Source: an uncultured Ruminiclostridium sp. (lineage in GTDB: Bacteria; Bacillota; Clostridia; Oscillospirales; Ruminococcaceae). From it: DNA of 44,675 nt. Below are positions 8,495 through 18,000 of the stretch, in pieces; the first letter of the stretch is position 1, and each line of letters begins with the position of its first letter. The stretch is from positions 1-44,675 of the forward strand of contig CAKSIR010000003.1 in the NCBI GenBank assembly GCA_934462775.1. The letters run 5' to 3'. The notes beneath the pieces were generated by a model, which was given only the letters and a program-made list of their open reading frames with translations, did not search any database and was not told where the DNA came from. Made by a program: the position numbers and the translations under genes.

Positions 8495-8963
8495 CGTTTT
8501 TTATATGCATTTCAACGTCTTTTCCGCTAATTTCAATGACGCCGTAGCAGGCGGGTCTGCCGTCGCGGTTATAGTCTGCACTGCCCGGATTCATGATGTA
8601 AACCCCGTTTTTCATTGAAATGTCGCTTACATGAGTGTGTCCGTACAGTGCAATGTCACATTCGTTAGATTCAGCGTTTGCTACAAGGAGGTCAGTTCCG
8701 CCGCGCACGCTGTATCTGTGTCCGTGAGTGGCAAACGCTTTGTGGATTCCCATTGAAATTACCTGCGACATTGTCCAAAAGCCGTAATCGTTGTTTCCCT
8801 TCACATAGTAAAAATCCTTACCGGGATTCAGATTTTGAATATCCTCATATTCGTTTTCGCCATCGCCGAGATGAATAAACATATCAGCATTGCTGTTATC
8901 GTTTACTATGGTGTAAAAATTGTCAAAATTGCCGTGAGTATCGGACAAAACTATAATTTTCAT
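8487..8963 (-). CDS. YfcE/MJ0936-type metallophosphoesterase
   Basis: A 158-residue calcineurin-like phosphodiesterase with the full set of metal-binding motifs: SDTHGN near the start (Asp8, His10), LGDGE, GNNDYG, ATHGHRY and GHTH. The size and motif order match the small YfcE/MJ0936 group, which hydrolyses phosphodiesters; the natural substrate is not known. The start at 8963 (MKIIVLSDTHG) is chosen because AGGAGA lies just before it, although the frame is open 9 codons further. The ribosome site follows directly after the terminator hairpin of the upstream surface-protein gene, so expression probably depends on read-through or on a promoter inside that gene's 3' end. Confidence 0.88.
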   Translation of the reverse strand: MKIIVLSDTHGNFDNFYTIVNDNSNADMFIHLGDGENEYEDIQNLNPGKDFYYVKGNNDYGFWTMSQVISMGIHKAFATHGHRYSVRGGTDLLVANAESNECDIALYGHTHVSDISMKNGVYIMNPGSADYNRDGRPACYGVIEISGKDVEMHIKNVR

Positions 8964-8978
8964 ATTTCTCCTGATTAA

Positions 8979-9010
8979 AAATTCCTGCAAGCTTTTACTT
9001 GCAGGAATTT
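8979..9010 (-). terminator. Terminator of the repeat surface-protein gene
   Basis: A 13-bp perfect stem (8979-8991 with 8998-9010, loop of 6) lies 3 bases past the stop codon and runs into a T-stretch on the minus strand. The ribosome site and start of the metallophosphoesterase follow within 16 bases. Confidence 0.8.
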
Positions 9011-9013
9011 CTG

Positions 9014-12000
9014 TTATTCTTCGTTTTCTTTTTTCTTGGACTTTGATCTCATTGCAAGTATCGCTGCCGCAACACCTGCGCTTACTCCACCCATTGCAGC
9101 CATTGCGCTTATGTCTGCAACGCCTGTATGCGGATTTCCGTCGTCAACATCATCAAAATCGATAAAGTCGAACGGAGTTTCGCCTAACGCAACGCCGCCA
9201 TCATCAATGATAATCAAATCATCGTCAATATCGTCCGGAATCGGCTGTCCCTCAGGTTCTTCATCACCTACAAAGTTGTAGTTGAAGAAGTCAGGATGAC
9301 CCGGTTTTGGATCAGGCTGGACATTATCGTCATCTGAGTCAGTATCGGTATCAGTATCGCTGTCCGTATCTGTGTCAGTATCGCTATCCGTATCCGTATC
9401 TGTATCAGTATCGGTATCGCTGTCCGTATCTGTGTCAGTATCAGTGTCAGTATCCGTATCTGTGTCTGTATCGGTATCGCTGTCCGTATCAGTATCAGTG
9501 TCAGTGTCGCTGTCCGTATCCGTATCCGTATCTGTGTCAGTGTCGGTATCGCTGTCCGTATCCGTATCCGTATCTGTGTCAGTGTCGGTATCGCTGTCCG
9601 TGTCAGTGTCAGTATCAGTGTCGCTATCTGTATCTGTATCTGTATCTGTATCTGTGTCGGTGTCGGTGTCGCTATCTGTATCTGTATCTGTATCCGTATC
9701 TGTGTCAGTATCGGTATCGCTATCCGTGTCTGTATCTGTGTCAGTGTCGGTGTCGCTGTCCGTATCTGTATCAGTATCGGTGTCCGTATCTGTGTCAGTA
9801 TCGGTATCGCTGTCTGTATCCGTATCAGCGTCGCTATCCGTGTCTGTGTCAGTGTCGGTGTCGCTATCCGTATCTGTATCAGTGTCGGTATCGCTGTCCG
9901 TGTCTGTATCTGTGTCAGTATCCGTATCCGTATCTGTGTCAGTATCGCTGTCCGTATCAGTATCAGTATCGGTATCGCTGTCTGTATCTGTGTCAGTGTC
10001 GCTATCCGTATCTGTATCAGTATCGCTATCCGTATCTGTATCAGTATCGCTATCCATATCTGTATCAGTATCGCTATCCGTATCTGTGTCAGTATCGGTA
10101 TCGCTATCCGTGTCTGTGTCTGTGTCAGTGTCGCTATCCGTATCCGTATCTGTATCAGTGTCGCTATCCGTATCTGTATCAGTATCGGTATCGCTGTCCG
10201 TGTCTGTGTCAGTATCGGTATCGCTATCCGTATCTGTATCAGTATCGCTATCCGTATCTGTGTCAGTGTCACTGTCCGTATCAGTATCAGTGTCAGTATC
10301 GCTATCCGTATCTGTGTCAGTATCGGTATCGCTGTCTGTATCTGTGTCAGTATCGGTATCGCTGTCCGTATCAGTGTCAGTGTCGCTGTCCGTGTCGGTA
10401 TCTGTGTCAGTATCGGTGTCGCTATCCGTATCCGTGTCAGTATCAGTGTCGCTATCCGTATCTGTATCTGTATCTGTATCTGTATCTGTATCAGTGTCGG
10501 TATCACTGTCCGTATCTGTGTCAGTATCGGTATCGCTGTCCGTATCTGTATCTGTGTCAGTGTCGCTGTCCGTATCCGTGTCAGTATCGGTGTCACTGTC
10601 CGTATCAGTATCCGTATCTGTGTCAGTATCGGTATCGCTGTCCGTATCTGTATCGGTGTCGCTATCCGTGTCTGTGTCGGTATCGCTGTCCGTATCTGTG
10701 TCAGTATCGGTGTCGCTATCCGTATCTGTATCTGTATCTGTATCAGTGTCGGTATCACTGTCCGTATCTGTGTCTGTATCGGTATCGCTGTCTGTATCTG
10801 TATCGGTATCGGTATCGCTGTCCGTATCTGTGTCTGTATCGGTATCGCTATCCGTATCTGTATCAGTGTCAGTATCGGTGTCGCTATCAGTATCGGTGTC
10901 AGTATCGGTATCGCTATCCGTATCTGTGTCTGTATCGGTATCGCTGTCCGTATCAGTATCAGTGTCAGTGTCGCTATCCGTGTCGGTATCTGTGTCAGTA
11001 TCAGTGTCGCTATCCGTATCCGTGTCAGTATCAGTGTCGCTATCCGTATCCGTATCTGTATCTGTATCAGTATCCGTGTCTGTATCAGTGTCGGTATCGC
11101 TGTCCGTATCTGTATCAGTGTCGGTATCGCTATCCGTATCTGTATCAGTGTCGGTATCGCTGTCCGTATCTGTATCAGTGTCAGTATCGCTGTCCGTATC
11201 TGTGTCAGTGTCAGTATCGCTGTCCGTATCAGTATCAGTATCGGTATCGCTGTCTGTATCTGTGTCAGTGTCGCTATCCGTATCTGTATCAGTGTCGGTA
11301 TCGCTATCCGTATCTGTATCAGTATCGGTGTCGCTGTCCGTATCTGTGTCAGTATCAGTATCTGTGTCGCTGTCCGTATCTGTATCTGTGTCTGTATCGG
11401 TATCGCTATCCGTATCTGTGTCAGTGTCAGTGTCGGTATCCGTATCTGTGTCAGTATCGGTATCGCTATCCGTATCTGTATCAGTATCAGTGTCGCTATC
11501 CGTATCCGTGTCAGTGTCGCTGTCCGTGTCTGTGTCAGTATCGGTATCGCTATCCGTATCTGTATCTGTGTCGGTATCGGTGTCGCTGTCTGTATCTGTA
11601 TCAGTGTCGGTATCCGTATCTGTGTCAGTATCGGTATCGCTATCAGTATCCATATCTGTATCTAAATCCGTATCGATGTCATCATCTCCCGGAATGTCCG
11701 GGGTGCCGCAATCCGGTGCATAGTGTGTTTCGCCCTGTGTTGTTACGTTTTTAGCAATCATATTTCCGTCCAAGTTTGCCCCGGCAGTGAAGCTTGCACC
11801 AACTGCAAGGAATGTTCCGCTTATCTGTTTTGTGGTCTTTACAGAGCCTGTGAAAACACTGTCCTCTGCGCTGCTGTCATAGAAATTCCAAAGAATGTTT
11901 GTTCCGTAATAAATGCTGTCCTCGCTTGTGGTAAGCATACGAACGGAGCCCGATGTGTTCTGAACATTAACTCTTAAGTCGAAATTCTGGCTGAAATCTC

Positions 12001-12922
12001 TTACGCCTGCCATATCAACATTGATTACCAGCTTCTGGTTGGTATTCTTGAATCCGTAGCTTGCGTCCATCTTGTCAACTGTATCGTTGAACACAAGTCC
12101 GTTGATGTTGAATCCGTTCTGGAGCGAATTAAGCAAGTTTGCGTCAATATTTACATATGTAGTTCCCTCTGCAAGGACATTTACCGACGCGCTTAGCGCC
12201 TGCGGATTAACGTTGAGAACCGAGTTGCCGTCAGCATCAGCAGAGGTCGCCATCTCCGACAAGGCCTGAGATACCATTGTCAGTCGGGCAAATTCCTGAT
12301 TAAGGTCAATAAATCCGTCTGTGTTATCATATACCGTCTGTTTGATACTCGGTTCAACCTTTGATGTGTTTCCTGTGTATGTATCCTTGAGGAAGGTTTC
12401 GCCTGTGCTTATGATTTCATATCTGTCCGGATTGACAACAAGTAAGTCTGTTCGGCAATTAAGGGTTCCTGTATATGAGTTTGCCGCATAGAAGCAGGTC
12501 TTTCTGTCGTCGGTGTGTCTGATACCGATGTCGCCGTTTACATAAACGTCTGTTGCGGCAAAGTTGCCTGTGTTATGGGCAAGATTTGCCGTTTCAAGAG
12601 CAAACACATGGAACGATGCAGCTGCGCCAAGCATTGAATAGCTGTCTGCATTGTATTCGGACGAAGCAAAATCTCCGCTTACAACCGACTCGTTTGCAAT
12701 GCTGTTGCTTGAATATGAGCTGGAGAACGAATACGACAGACCCGTGGCATAAGGCGACTCAGCCTCCGCGGTAATCGCGTAGCCGTTGCTTTCGTATGAT
12801 GGCAGCTGATTCTGAGCAACGCTGAAGTGAGTTGCAATAAATCTTGAAAAAACAATGTTAATGGCAAAAACAACTGCAAGTATTTTTCTCAGCAGCTTGC
12901 GTCTATTACTTGTCATCTCCAT
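9014..12922 (-). CDS. Cell-wall-anchored surface protein with choice-of-anchor-A domain and long Asp-Thr/Asp-Ser repeat
   Basis: A 1302-residue exported protein. Residues 1-37 form a signal peptide (basic RRKLLRK, hydrophobic core, likely cut after FSVA). Residues ~95-405 resemble the choice-of-anchor A domain: [13 protein letters not shown], then VYVNGDIGI, and near the end [17 protein letters not shown] and a [11 protein letters not shown] segment. Residues ~411-1197 are alternating Asp with Thr, and Ser about every 8-10 residues. The C-terminus has an acidic linker, NPHTG (1263-1267), a hydrophobic stretch and a RSKSKKK tail, which is a sortase sorting signal. The start at 12922 has GGAGG 6 bases upstream. 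The repeat is probably a long, highly charged stalk like Sdr/Clf proteins, but Thr-rich. A divergent glycosyltransferase operon adjoins it. No sortase is in the window. Confidence 0.85.
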   Translation of the reverse strand: MEMTSNRRKLLRKILAVVFAINIVFSRFIATHFSVAQNQLPSYESNGYAITAEAESPYATGLSYSFSSSYSSNSIANESVVSGDFASSEYNADSYSMLGAAASFHVFALETANLAHNTGNFAATDVYVNGDIGIRHTDDRKTCFYAANSYTGTLNCRTDLLVVNPDRYEIISTGETFLKDTYTGNTSKVEPSIKQTVYDNTDGFIDLNQEFARLTMVSQALSEMATSADADGNSVLNVNPQALSASVNVLAEGTTYVNIDANLLNSLQNGFNINGLVFNDTVDKMDASYGFKNTNQKLVINVDMAGVRDFSQNFDLRVNVQNTSGSVRMLTTSEDSIYYGTNILWNFYDSSAEDSVFTGSVKTTKQISGTFLAVGASFTAGANLDGNMIAKNVTTQGETHYAPDCGTPDIPGDDDIDTDLDTDMDTDSDTDTDTDTDTDTDTDTDSDTDTDTDTDTDSDTDTDTDTDSDTDTDTDSDTDTDTDTDSDTDTDTDTDTDTDTDTDTDSDTDTDTDTDTDSDTDTDTDTDTDSDTDTDTDTDSDTDTDTDTDSDTDTDTDSDTDTDTDTDSDTDTDTDTDSDTDTDTDTDSDTDTDTDTDSDTDTDTDTDSDTDTDTDTDTDTDTDTDTDSDTDTDTDTDSDTDTDTDTDTDSDTDTDTDTDSDTDTDTDTDSDTDTDTDTDSDTDTDTDTDTDSDTDTDTDTDSDTDTDTDTDSDTDTDTDTDSDTDTDTDTDTDTDSDTDTDTDTDSDTDTDTDSDTDTDTDSDTDTDTDTDTDTDSDTDTDTDTDSDTDTDTDTDSDTDTDTDTDSDTDTDTDTDTDTDTDTDSDTDTDTDTDSDTDTDTDTDTDSDTDTDTDSDTDTDTDTDSDTDTDTDTDSDTDTDTDTDSDTDTDTDSDTDTDTDSDTDTDTDTDSDTDTDTDTDSDTDTDTDTDSDTDTDTDTDSDTDTDTDTDSDTDTDMDSDTDTDTDSDTDTDTDSDTDTDTDSDTDTDTDTDSDTDTDTDTDTDTDTDTDSDTDTDTDTDSDTDTDTDTDSDADTDTDSDTDTDTDTDTDTDTDTDSDTDTDTDTDTDSDTDTDTDTDTDTDTDSDTDTDTDTDTDTDTDSDTDTDTDTDSDTDTDTDTDTDTDSDTDTDTDTDTDTDSDTDTDTDTDSDTDTDTDTDTDTDTDTDTDSDTDTDTDTDTDSDTDTDTDSDTDTDTDSDDDNVQPDPKPGHPDFFNYNFVGDEEPEGQPIPDDIDDDLIIIDDGGVALGETPFDFIDFDDVDDGNPHTGVADISAMAAMGGVSAGVAAAILAMRSKSKKKENEE
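9330..11690 (-). repeat. 2.36-kb degenerate hexanucleotide repeat encoding Asp-Thr/Asp-Ser
   Basis: The tract is built of six-base units (Asp codon plus Thr or Ser codon). Asp is GAC or GAT, Thr uses all four codons, and Ser is almost always AGC. Ser recurs mainly at 24- or 30-base intervals. Rare changes are seen, such as single Met, Leu and Ala codons. Codon wobble keeps the DNA from being a perfect repeat, yet the protein pattern is strictly conserved, which suggests selection. Such tracts can change length by recombination and are prone to assembly error. Confidence 0.95.
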
Positions 12923-13049
12923 AATAAGCCTCCGGATTGAAATCTTTGCCGTTCATTCCCGCAAACGGCAATGCATTGTCACAATAATAGTTTGATATAT
13001 TATTAAACTGAAAACTTGTCTTATTGCACAATTATCTATTCTTAGCTAC

Positions 13050-13083
13050 ATTATAATATTCATTGGTTACATCAAGGTTACAT
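13050..13083 (-). promoter_or_regulatory. Activator-type promoter of the surface-protein gene
   Basis: On the minus strand a perfect TATAAT (13050-13055) lacks any good -35 box at 15-19 bases. In its place are two direct repeats GGTTACAT (13065-13072 and 13076-13083, plus-strand reading) spaced 11 bases, one helical turn. The pattern TTACAT-N5-TTACAT resembles binding sites of OmpR/PhoB-family response regulators overlapping the -35 region. Confidence 0.45.
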
Positions 13084-13177
13084 TTGCCAAATTCTTACTC
13101 AATATGAGAAATGCTTTTGTTGGAAAAATCTACAAAAATACATTCAGTTCTTTGTATTGTTCAAATGCCATAAATTA

Positions 13178-13206
13178 TTGACATAAATGTGTACTTGTTT
13201 TATAAT
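13178..13206 (+). promoter_or_regulatory. Consensus sigma-A promoter of the barrel/GT2 operon
   Basis: A perfect TTGACA (13178-13183), 17 bases, then a perfect TATAAT (13201-13206), 28 bases before the start codon at 13234. It shows that the longer open frame from 13189 cannot be the translated start. Confidence 0.85.
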
Positions 13207-13233
13207 AGTATTATAAATAATCGGAGGTGTACC

Positions 13234-15036
13234 ATGACAAACGGTTCTTTGCACAAGTCCTCTGAAAACGGCAGGCAATGCGCCGCCGTATTTGAAACAA
13301 AGGCGGCTGAACTGAAAAAATTTGTATTCGGCGACCCTTACCTCGAACAGGAATTAAATAAATCGGCGAAAACCTCGCTTATTAAAAAGCAGGCGGTTTT
13401 TCTGTCGGTATGCGATAAAAAAAGCAGAGCGGCAGTTTTCTGCGGAACGGGATTATCCCTTGACGACGCGTGGAAAAATGCCTGCGCAAAGACAAGAAGC
13501 TGCATATCGGAAAACGCAGTCCGTCCTATGTGGCTGAAAGCAGACATTGTAACAAAAACAACCGTTATTTCTGTCGAACAGCTGAACGGTCTTATTGCAA
13601 GCTCGCTAAAAAACACCTTTACTCACGGCGTTGCTTTTGATACCGATTTTGAGGCGGCGATACTCAGCGAGCAAATCAGCACGCGGAATTTCACCGACTT
13701 TAAAAACCACAAGTTCGATGAACGCCGTCTGCGGAATTTTTTCCGCAACCGCGGAGTGCTGTCTTATAACGCCCTTCCCGAGCAGGTAATACTGTTTTCC
13801 TGCACCGCATATTTTTCCGATGAGGACAAAAAGCTCTATAAGCTCTATCCCGAAGCGGACAGCTACGGCAGACGCGTGATACGTCAGCTTACAAAACCGT
13901 TTATTCAGGAGATAATCAGCACCTCCGCCGACTATCTCTGCAATATGCTTGGCGAAAACGGAAAATTCATCTACGGCTACAAACCAATCTACAACGGCAC
14001 GATTGCAAGCTACAACATTCTTCGCCATTCGGGCGCACTGTGGACGCTGATGATGAACTATCACGTTACAGGCAGAAAAGAGCTTGCCGCCTCCATAGAC
14101 AGCGCCGCCGACTTTCTGATACGTTCAATTAAGGACAAAGACGGGGACACCTCTTACGTTGTCGAGCAGAAAAGCAATGAAATAAAGCTTGGGGGCAACG
14201 GAATCGCCATTATTTCCCTTTCAACCTACCGCGAAATGATGAACAGCAGCAGGTTCGACGAAATAATCCGCCGTCTTGCCAACGGAATACTTACCATGCG
14301 CTGCGAGGATCGCAGCTTCTACCACATTCTCGATTCGGAAACCTTTGAGCGAAAAGAAAAGTATCGCACCGTATACTATGACGGGGAAGCGACATTTGCT
14401 CTTTCCAAGGCATACGGAATTACAAAGGACGAACGCTATCTCACTGCTGCCTGCGAATCGGTGGACTACTTTATTGAAAACGGCTATCAGAAATACCGCG
14501 ACCACTGGATCGGCTACGCAGTAAACGAGATAACCAAATACAAACCCGAGGAGCGTTATTTCAACTTCGGGCTGAAAAACGTCAACGTAAATCTATCAAG
14601 AATTTACAATCAGAACACCACATATCACACCTATCTCGAGCTGCTTATGGCGTGCTTCGACCTGTATCAGCGGCTGATAAACAACCGCATTGAGGCAAGC
14701 TACCTGTCGCAGTTCAACCTGAAATTCTTCATAGAAACGATTTACAAACGCGCAAATCATATGCTGAACGGCTATATGTTCCCTGAAATTGCAATGTATA
14801 TGCAGACCCCCGAAAAATATGTGGGCGCATTCTGCGTAAGGCATGATGATTTCCGTATCAGAATTGACGACATTCAGCACGACGTAAGCGCTTATTACAG
14901 CTTCCTGATGCACTTTGACGAGCTGGAGGAATACAGAAAACAGTTCTCCCGCCCGTCAGACCCCGAGCAATCAGACAAAACACAGATTATAGAAGATATG
15001 CTGCGGGTTTTCGGCGGCTCTTCTGAAGGAAAATAA
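13234..15036 (+). CDS. Unknown protein with a probable alpha-helical barrel domain
   Basis: A 600-residue protein of unknown function. Residues ~1-200 form a mixed alpha/beta domain that I do not recognise. Residues ~225-550 show helix-rich segments typical of (alpha/alpha)6 toroids used by glycan-acting enzymes: SYNILRHSGALWTLMMNY, NGIAIISLSTYREM and VYYDGEATFALSKAYGITKD, each after a helix pair. No signal peptide or membrane segment is seen, so it is cytoplasmic. The start at 13234 has GGAGGT at 13223-13228 and a perfect promoter before it. Its stop overlaps the start of the GT2 gene (TAATG), so the two are translationally coupled and probably work on the same glycan. The function could be epimerase, lyase or scaffold; this is open. 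Confidence 0.7.
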   Translation: MTNGSLHKSSENGRQCAAVFETKAAELKKFVFGDPYLEQELNKSAKTSLIKKQAVFLSVCDKKSRAAVFCGTGLSLDDAWKNACAKTRSCISENAVRPMWLKADIVTKTTVISVEQLNGLIASSLKNTFTHGVAFDTDFEAAILSEQISTRNFTDFKNHKFDERRLRNFFRNRGVLSYNALPEQVILFSCTAYFSDEDKKLYKLYPEADSYGRRVIRQLTKPFIQEIISTSADYLCNMLGENGKFIYGYKPIYNGTIASYNILRHSGALWTLMMNYHVTGRKELAASIDSAADFLIRSIKDKDGDTSYVVEQKSNEIKLGGNGIAIISLSTYREMMNSSRFDEIIRRLANGILTMRCEDRSFYHILDSETFERKEKYRTVYYDGEATFALSKAYGITKDERYLTAACESVDYFIENGYQKYRDHWIGYAVNEITKYKPEERYFNFGLKNVNVNLSRIYNQNTTYHTYLELLMACFDLYQRLINNRIEASYLSQFNLKFFIETIYKRANHMLNGYMFPEIAMYMQTPEKYVGAFCVRHDDFRIRIDDIQHDVSAYYSFLMHFDELEEYRKQFSRPSDPEQSDKTQIIEDMLRVFGGSSEGK

Positions 15037-18000
15037 TGATGGATAACATTAAAGTTTCGGTTATAGTGCCGATTTACAACTCCGAGCAATACCTCCCAAG
15101 GTGCCTTGACTCCCTTGCAGCACAGACGATTGACGGGTTGGAGGTAATTCTCGTAAACGACGGCTCAGGCAGCAGAACCACCGCCGTAATAGAAGCCTAC
15201 TGCAAGAAATATCCGGACATTTTCAAGGCAATTTCCCTACAGCACAAAGGTCCGGGCAACGCGCGAAACGAGGGAATGAAAGCCGCAGAGGGCGAATATA
15301 TCGCATTCTGCGACAGCGATGACACAGTTCCGCCCTATATGTACAAGGAGCTTTACGATGAGGCTGAAAACTCAAAATGCCAGATAGTTGCAGCTCAGAA
15401 CAAGGTAATCCTCCCGTCAGGCAAAAATGCCGTGGGACAGCGCTTCGTCTTTGAGGACAAAAAGCAGTACAGCGGCGTGGATTTCCTCGTAAACTGCGTA
15501 GGAGTAAAGCACTCCCTCCGTATCTGGAACAAGCTTTACAAGGCTGATTTCATCAAGCAGTTCCATTTCCCCGCAGGCGAGTTTGAGTACATTTCATGGA
15601 CGCTTACCGTTTTTTCCTACGTCAGCAGCTTCTGCTATGTTTCAAAGCCGTATTACGAATACAGAATAAACAAGCACACTGTTTCCGCAGGACACAGCGG
15701 AATTGTGCTGCTTAAGCGAATCGGCGTTATAAAAAGCGCCATTGCCGCTTCAAATCCCGAAATGCAGGAGCTTATGTCCTACGTTGCGGCAAAGCTTTTC
15801 AGACATTATTACGACACCAGCTCAAAGTACGCCCATTATTATATGGTAGCTTTGACCGAAATGCGGGATACGCTGAAAGAAAACCGCTATGTAATGGGCG
15901 ACAAGACCTTTATCCGCTATAACAGGCGATACATCAGATCCGACTTTTCGCCTATCCCGTTCAGAGTTTACTATGATGATTTCGGAAAGCACAAGCAGTC
16001 GGTAGTTACAAAGGACAACATTCTTTCCTACCGCGAACGCTTTCTTGTAAATATGTCAAGCGCTGTCTGCCTTTCCGAAAAAAACTGCGATATTAACGAA
16101 AACAAGCTTATCAAAGCCGCATATAACGACGGAAACTACTTCCTTGTAGGTCAGTATTTCAAGCTTAAAACGATAATTGAAAACGGCGGCATTGCCGTAA
16201 GCACAATCATCAGAGCAAACGCCAGCATTTCAAAGAAAACCCTTGACAGCGTATTTTTCAGCTGGACCGACTCGCACAATATTTTCCCCGACGTTTACGG
16301 CGCGTCCGCAGGCAATAAGTACCTTAAAGCGATTATGCAGGAGTTCCTGTCAATTTTGGAAAAAGGGCTTGACAGCTTCGCAATGCAGAAGGCGTTTAAC
16401 AAGGTCGTTCTCCCTCTCGCGGGAAAAACAGGCGCGGATACGGTTGAGTTTCAGCCAAACTGCTTTGTTTATTCTCCTCTTGTTTTCCTTTACAATCTTG
16501 ACACCGCCGATAACATAAGCCAGATGGCTCCCGACAGAATCAGCCCGTCAATGTACAGAAACCACCGCCTTGTAAGCACCGCCGCGCTGAACAAGCTGAG
16601 CGAGCTGCAAAGCCGCTGGCTGTGCGATTTTCTCCCGCCTACGGAAAAGCTGCTGAAGGACGCTGTTAAAGAAAAGCGCCGGTACACCGTAAGACTTATC
16701 GGCTCCCATCAGCTTACAAAAATCACCTCCGACTGCGAAAACGTTGTCGCCGACCAGTCTGTTATAGATATATCCCCTCTTACCCTGTTTGCAAAGGGGC
16801 TGGAGGATTACTCAGGCAAGTCCTTTGAAAACAGCTCCGTTCAGCACGATGTACGAAAGGACACCGAGCAGTACATCTCCGAAAACATTACCGATTACCT
16901 TATGCTCGACTTCTCCGAAGCTGCGGTAATGCCGCTGCTCAGCTATAATCACACGGTCTATTCAGGCAGCGCCGACTTCCTGAAAACCAGCTTTTTCTAT
17001 AAGCTTTCCGACAGCACAAAGCTTATCGCTCCCGATAACGAGAACGTGTGGAAGCCGCTGTTAAAAGTCTTTGCGTCAAAAATAACCCAGTATTATCCGC
17101 CCGAAAAAATAATCGTTATCCGCACAAGAATACCTGTATATTCGGCAAAAGCCAACAAGCTCAGGCTGCTCATGTGCAACAAGTCGGTAAACCGCACCAT
17201 AAAGTCAATGGAGGACTTCTTTATCAGCGAAATTTCCCCCGTTGTAATCGACCTTGCAGGAAGCTATTTCGCAGACGCCGCCGCATACGAAAAGCCGGGT
17301 GCAATGACCTTTGAAAAGACATTTTTCGAGGACTGTGCAAAGAAAACACAGCTTATAGTTTCAGGCAGCAAATCCAAGCTGTTCTCAAAGCAGGACGACA
17401 GGCTGTGGCTCAGACGAGCGCTGTACTATCATGATTCGCTTATCCAGAACGAGCTTAACTATCTGCTGCTTAAGCCTGACGATTTTGCGGCGGACTACAT
17501 AGTTGCAAATACCTCGAAAACGTTTGTGTATGAAAACTCCTCAGATATATTGAAAATCAAGGAGCTTCATTACAAGAATGTTGCTGAGGTTCTGATCCGC
17601 CACGATTTTGACGGAAACGAAACTCTTAAACAGGCATTGATGATTCTGAAATCAGTTGCAGACGACAGCTTTTACGATAATGGAATGGACTACTCACTTA
17701 TGTTCAGGTACGACTTCAGGGTGCTTGACGATGTGTGCCGCAAAATTGAGCAGACAATGGTTGACAATCTCCTCGTGCCGAGCATCATCATAACACGAAC
17801 TACTCTGCCGTTCTATTTCGACCTTATCCGCTCGTTTTACAGCTTTTCCGACCTTAACTCAATCAAGCACGCCCTTGCAAACTACAACAAGGCAAACGCG
17901 CCTCTTGAGGTTGACGTATGGGGTTCGGATATATCCTACCGCTCGGTTGAATGCGGAGCAAGACTTGCCGTCAAGAACTACATCAGCAGCAACTGCTTTG

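Larger units (their letters stand above)
12923..13233. promoter_or_regulatory. Divergent intergenic control region, 311 bases
   Basis: This gap between the surface-protein gene (minus) and the barrel/GT2 operon (plus) holds no gene. It contains a 5'-leader hairpin for the surface protein (12946-12953 with 12964-12971, 8 bp). An AT-rich inverted repeat AGTTT/AAACT lies at 12989-13009. The surface-protein promoter with direct repeats is at 13050-13083 and a consensus promoter for the operon is at 13178-13206. The stretch 13084-13177 shows nothing recognisable. Confidence 0.6.

Noticed and set aside
8470..8500. Terminator after the metallophosphoesterase
   Set aside because: Only a 4-bp stem near a short T-run; too weak to call.
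9268..10758. Minus-strand open frame of Ile/Thr/Arg repeats overlapping the surface-protein gene
   Set aside because: Another frame of the same low-complexity tract; no start signal and no plausible protein.
9330..11690. CRISPR-like array, because of the many repeated units
   Set aside because: Units are six bases with no unique spacers, and they keep a single reading frame; no cas genes are present.
9307..11754. Long plus-strand open frames (Ser-Val-Ser-Leu and Tyr-Arg-Cys-Pro repeats) opposite the surface-protein repeat
   Set aside because: They arise because the hexanucleotide tract has no stop codons in these frames. They lack ribosome sites and their peptides are by-products of the Asp-Thr coding.
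13189..13233. Earlier start for the barrel protein
   Set aside because: It would lie inside the promoter, upstream of the transcript start; GGAGGT precedes the ATG at 13234.
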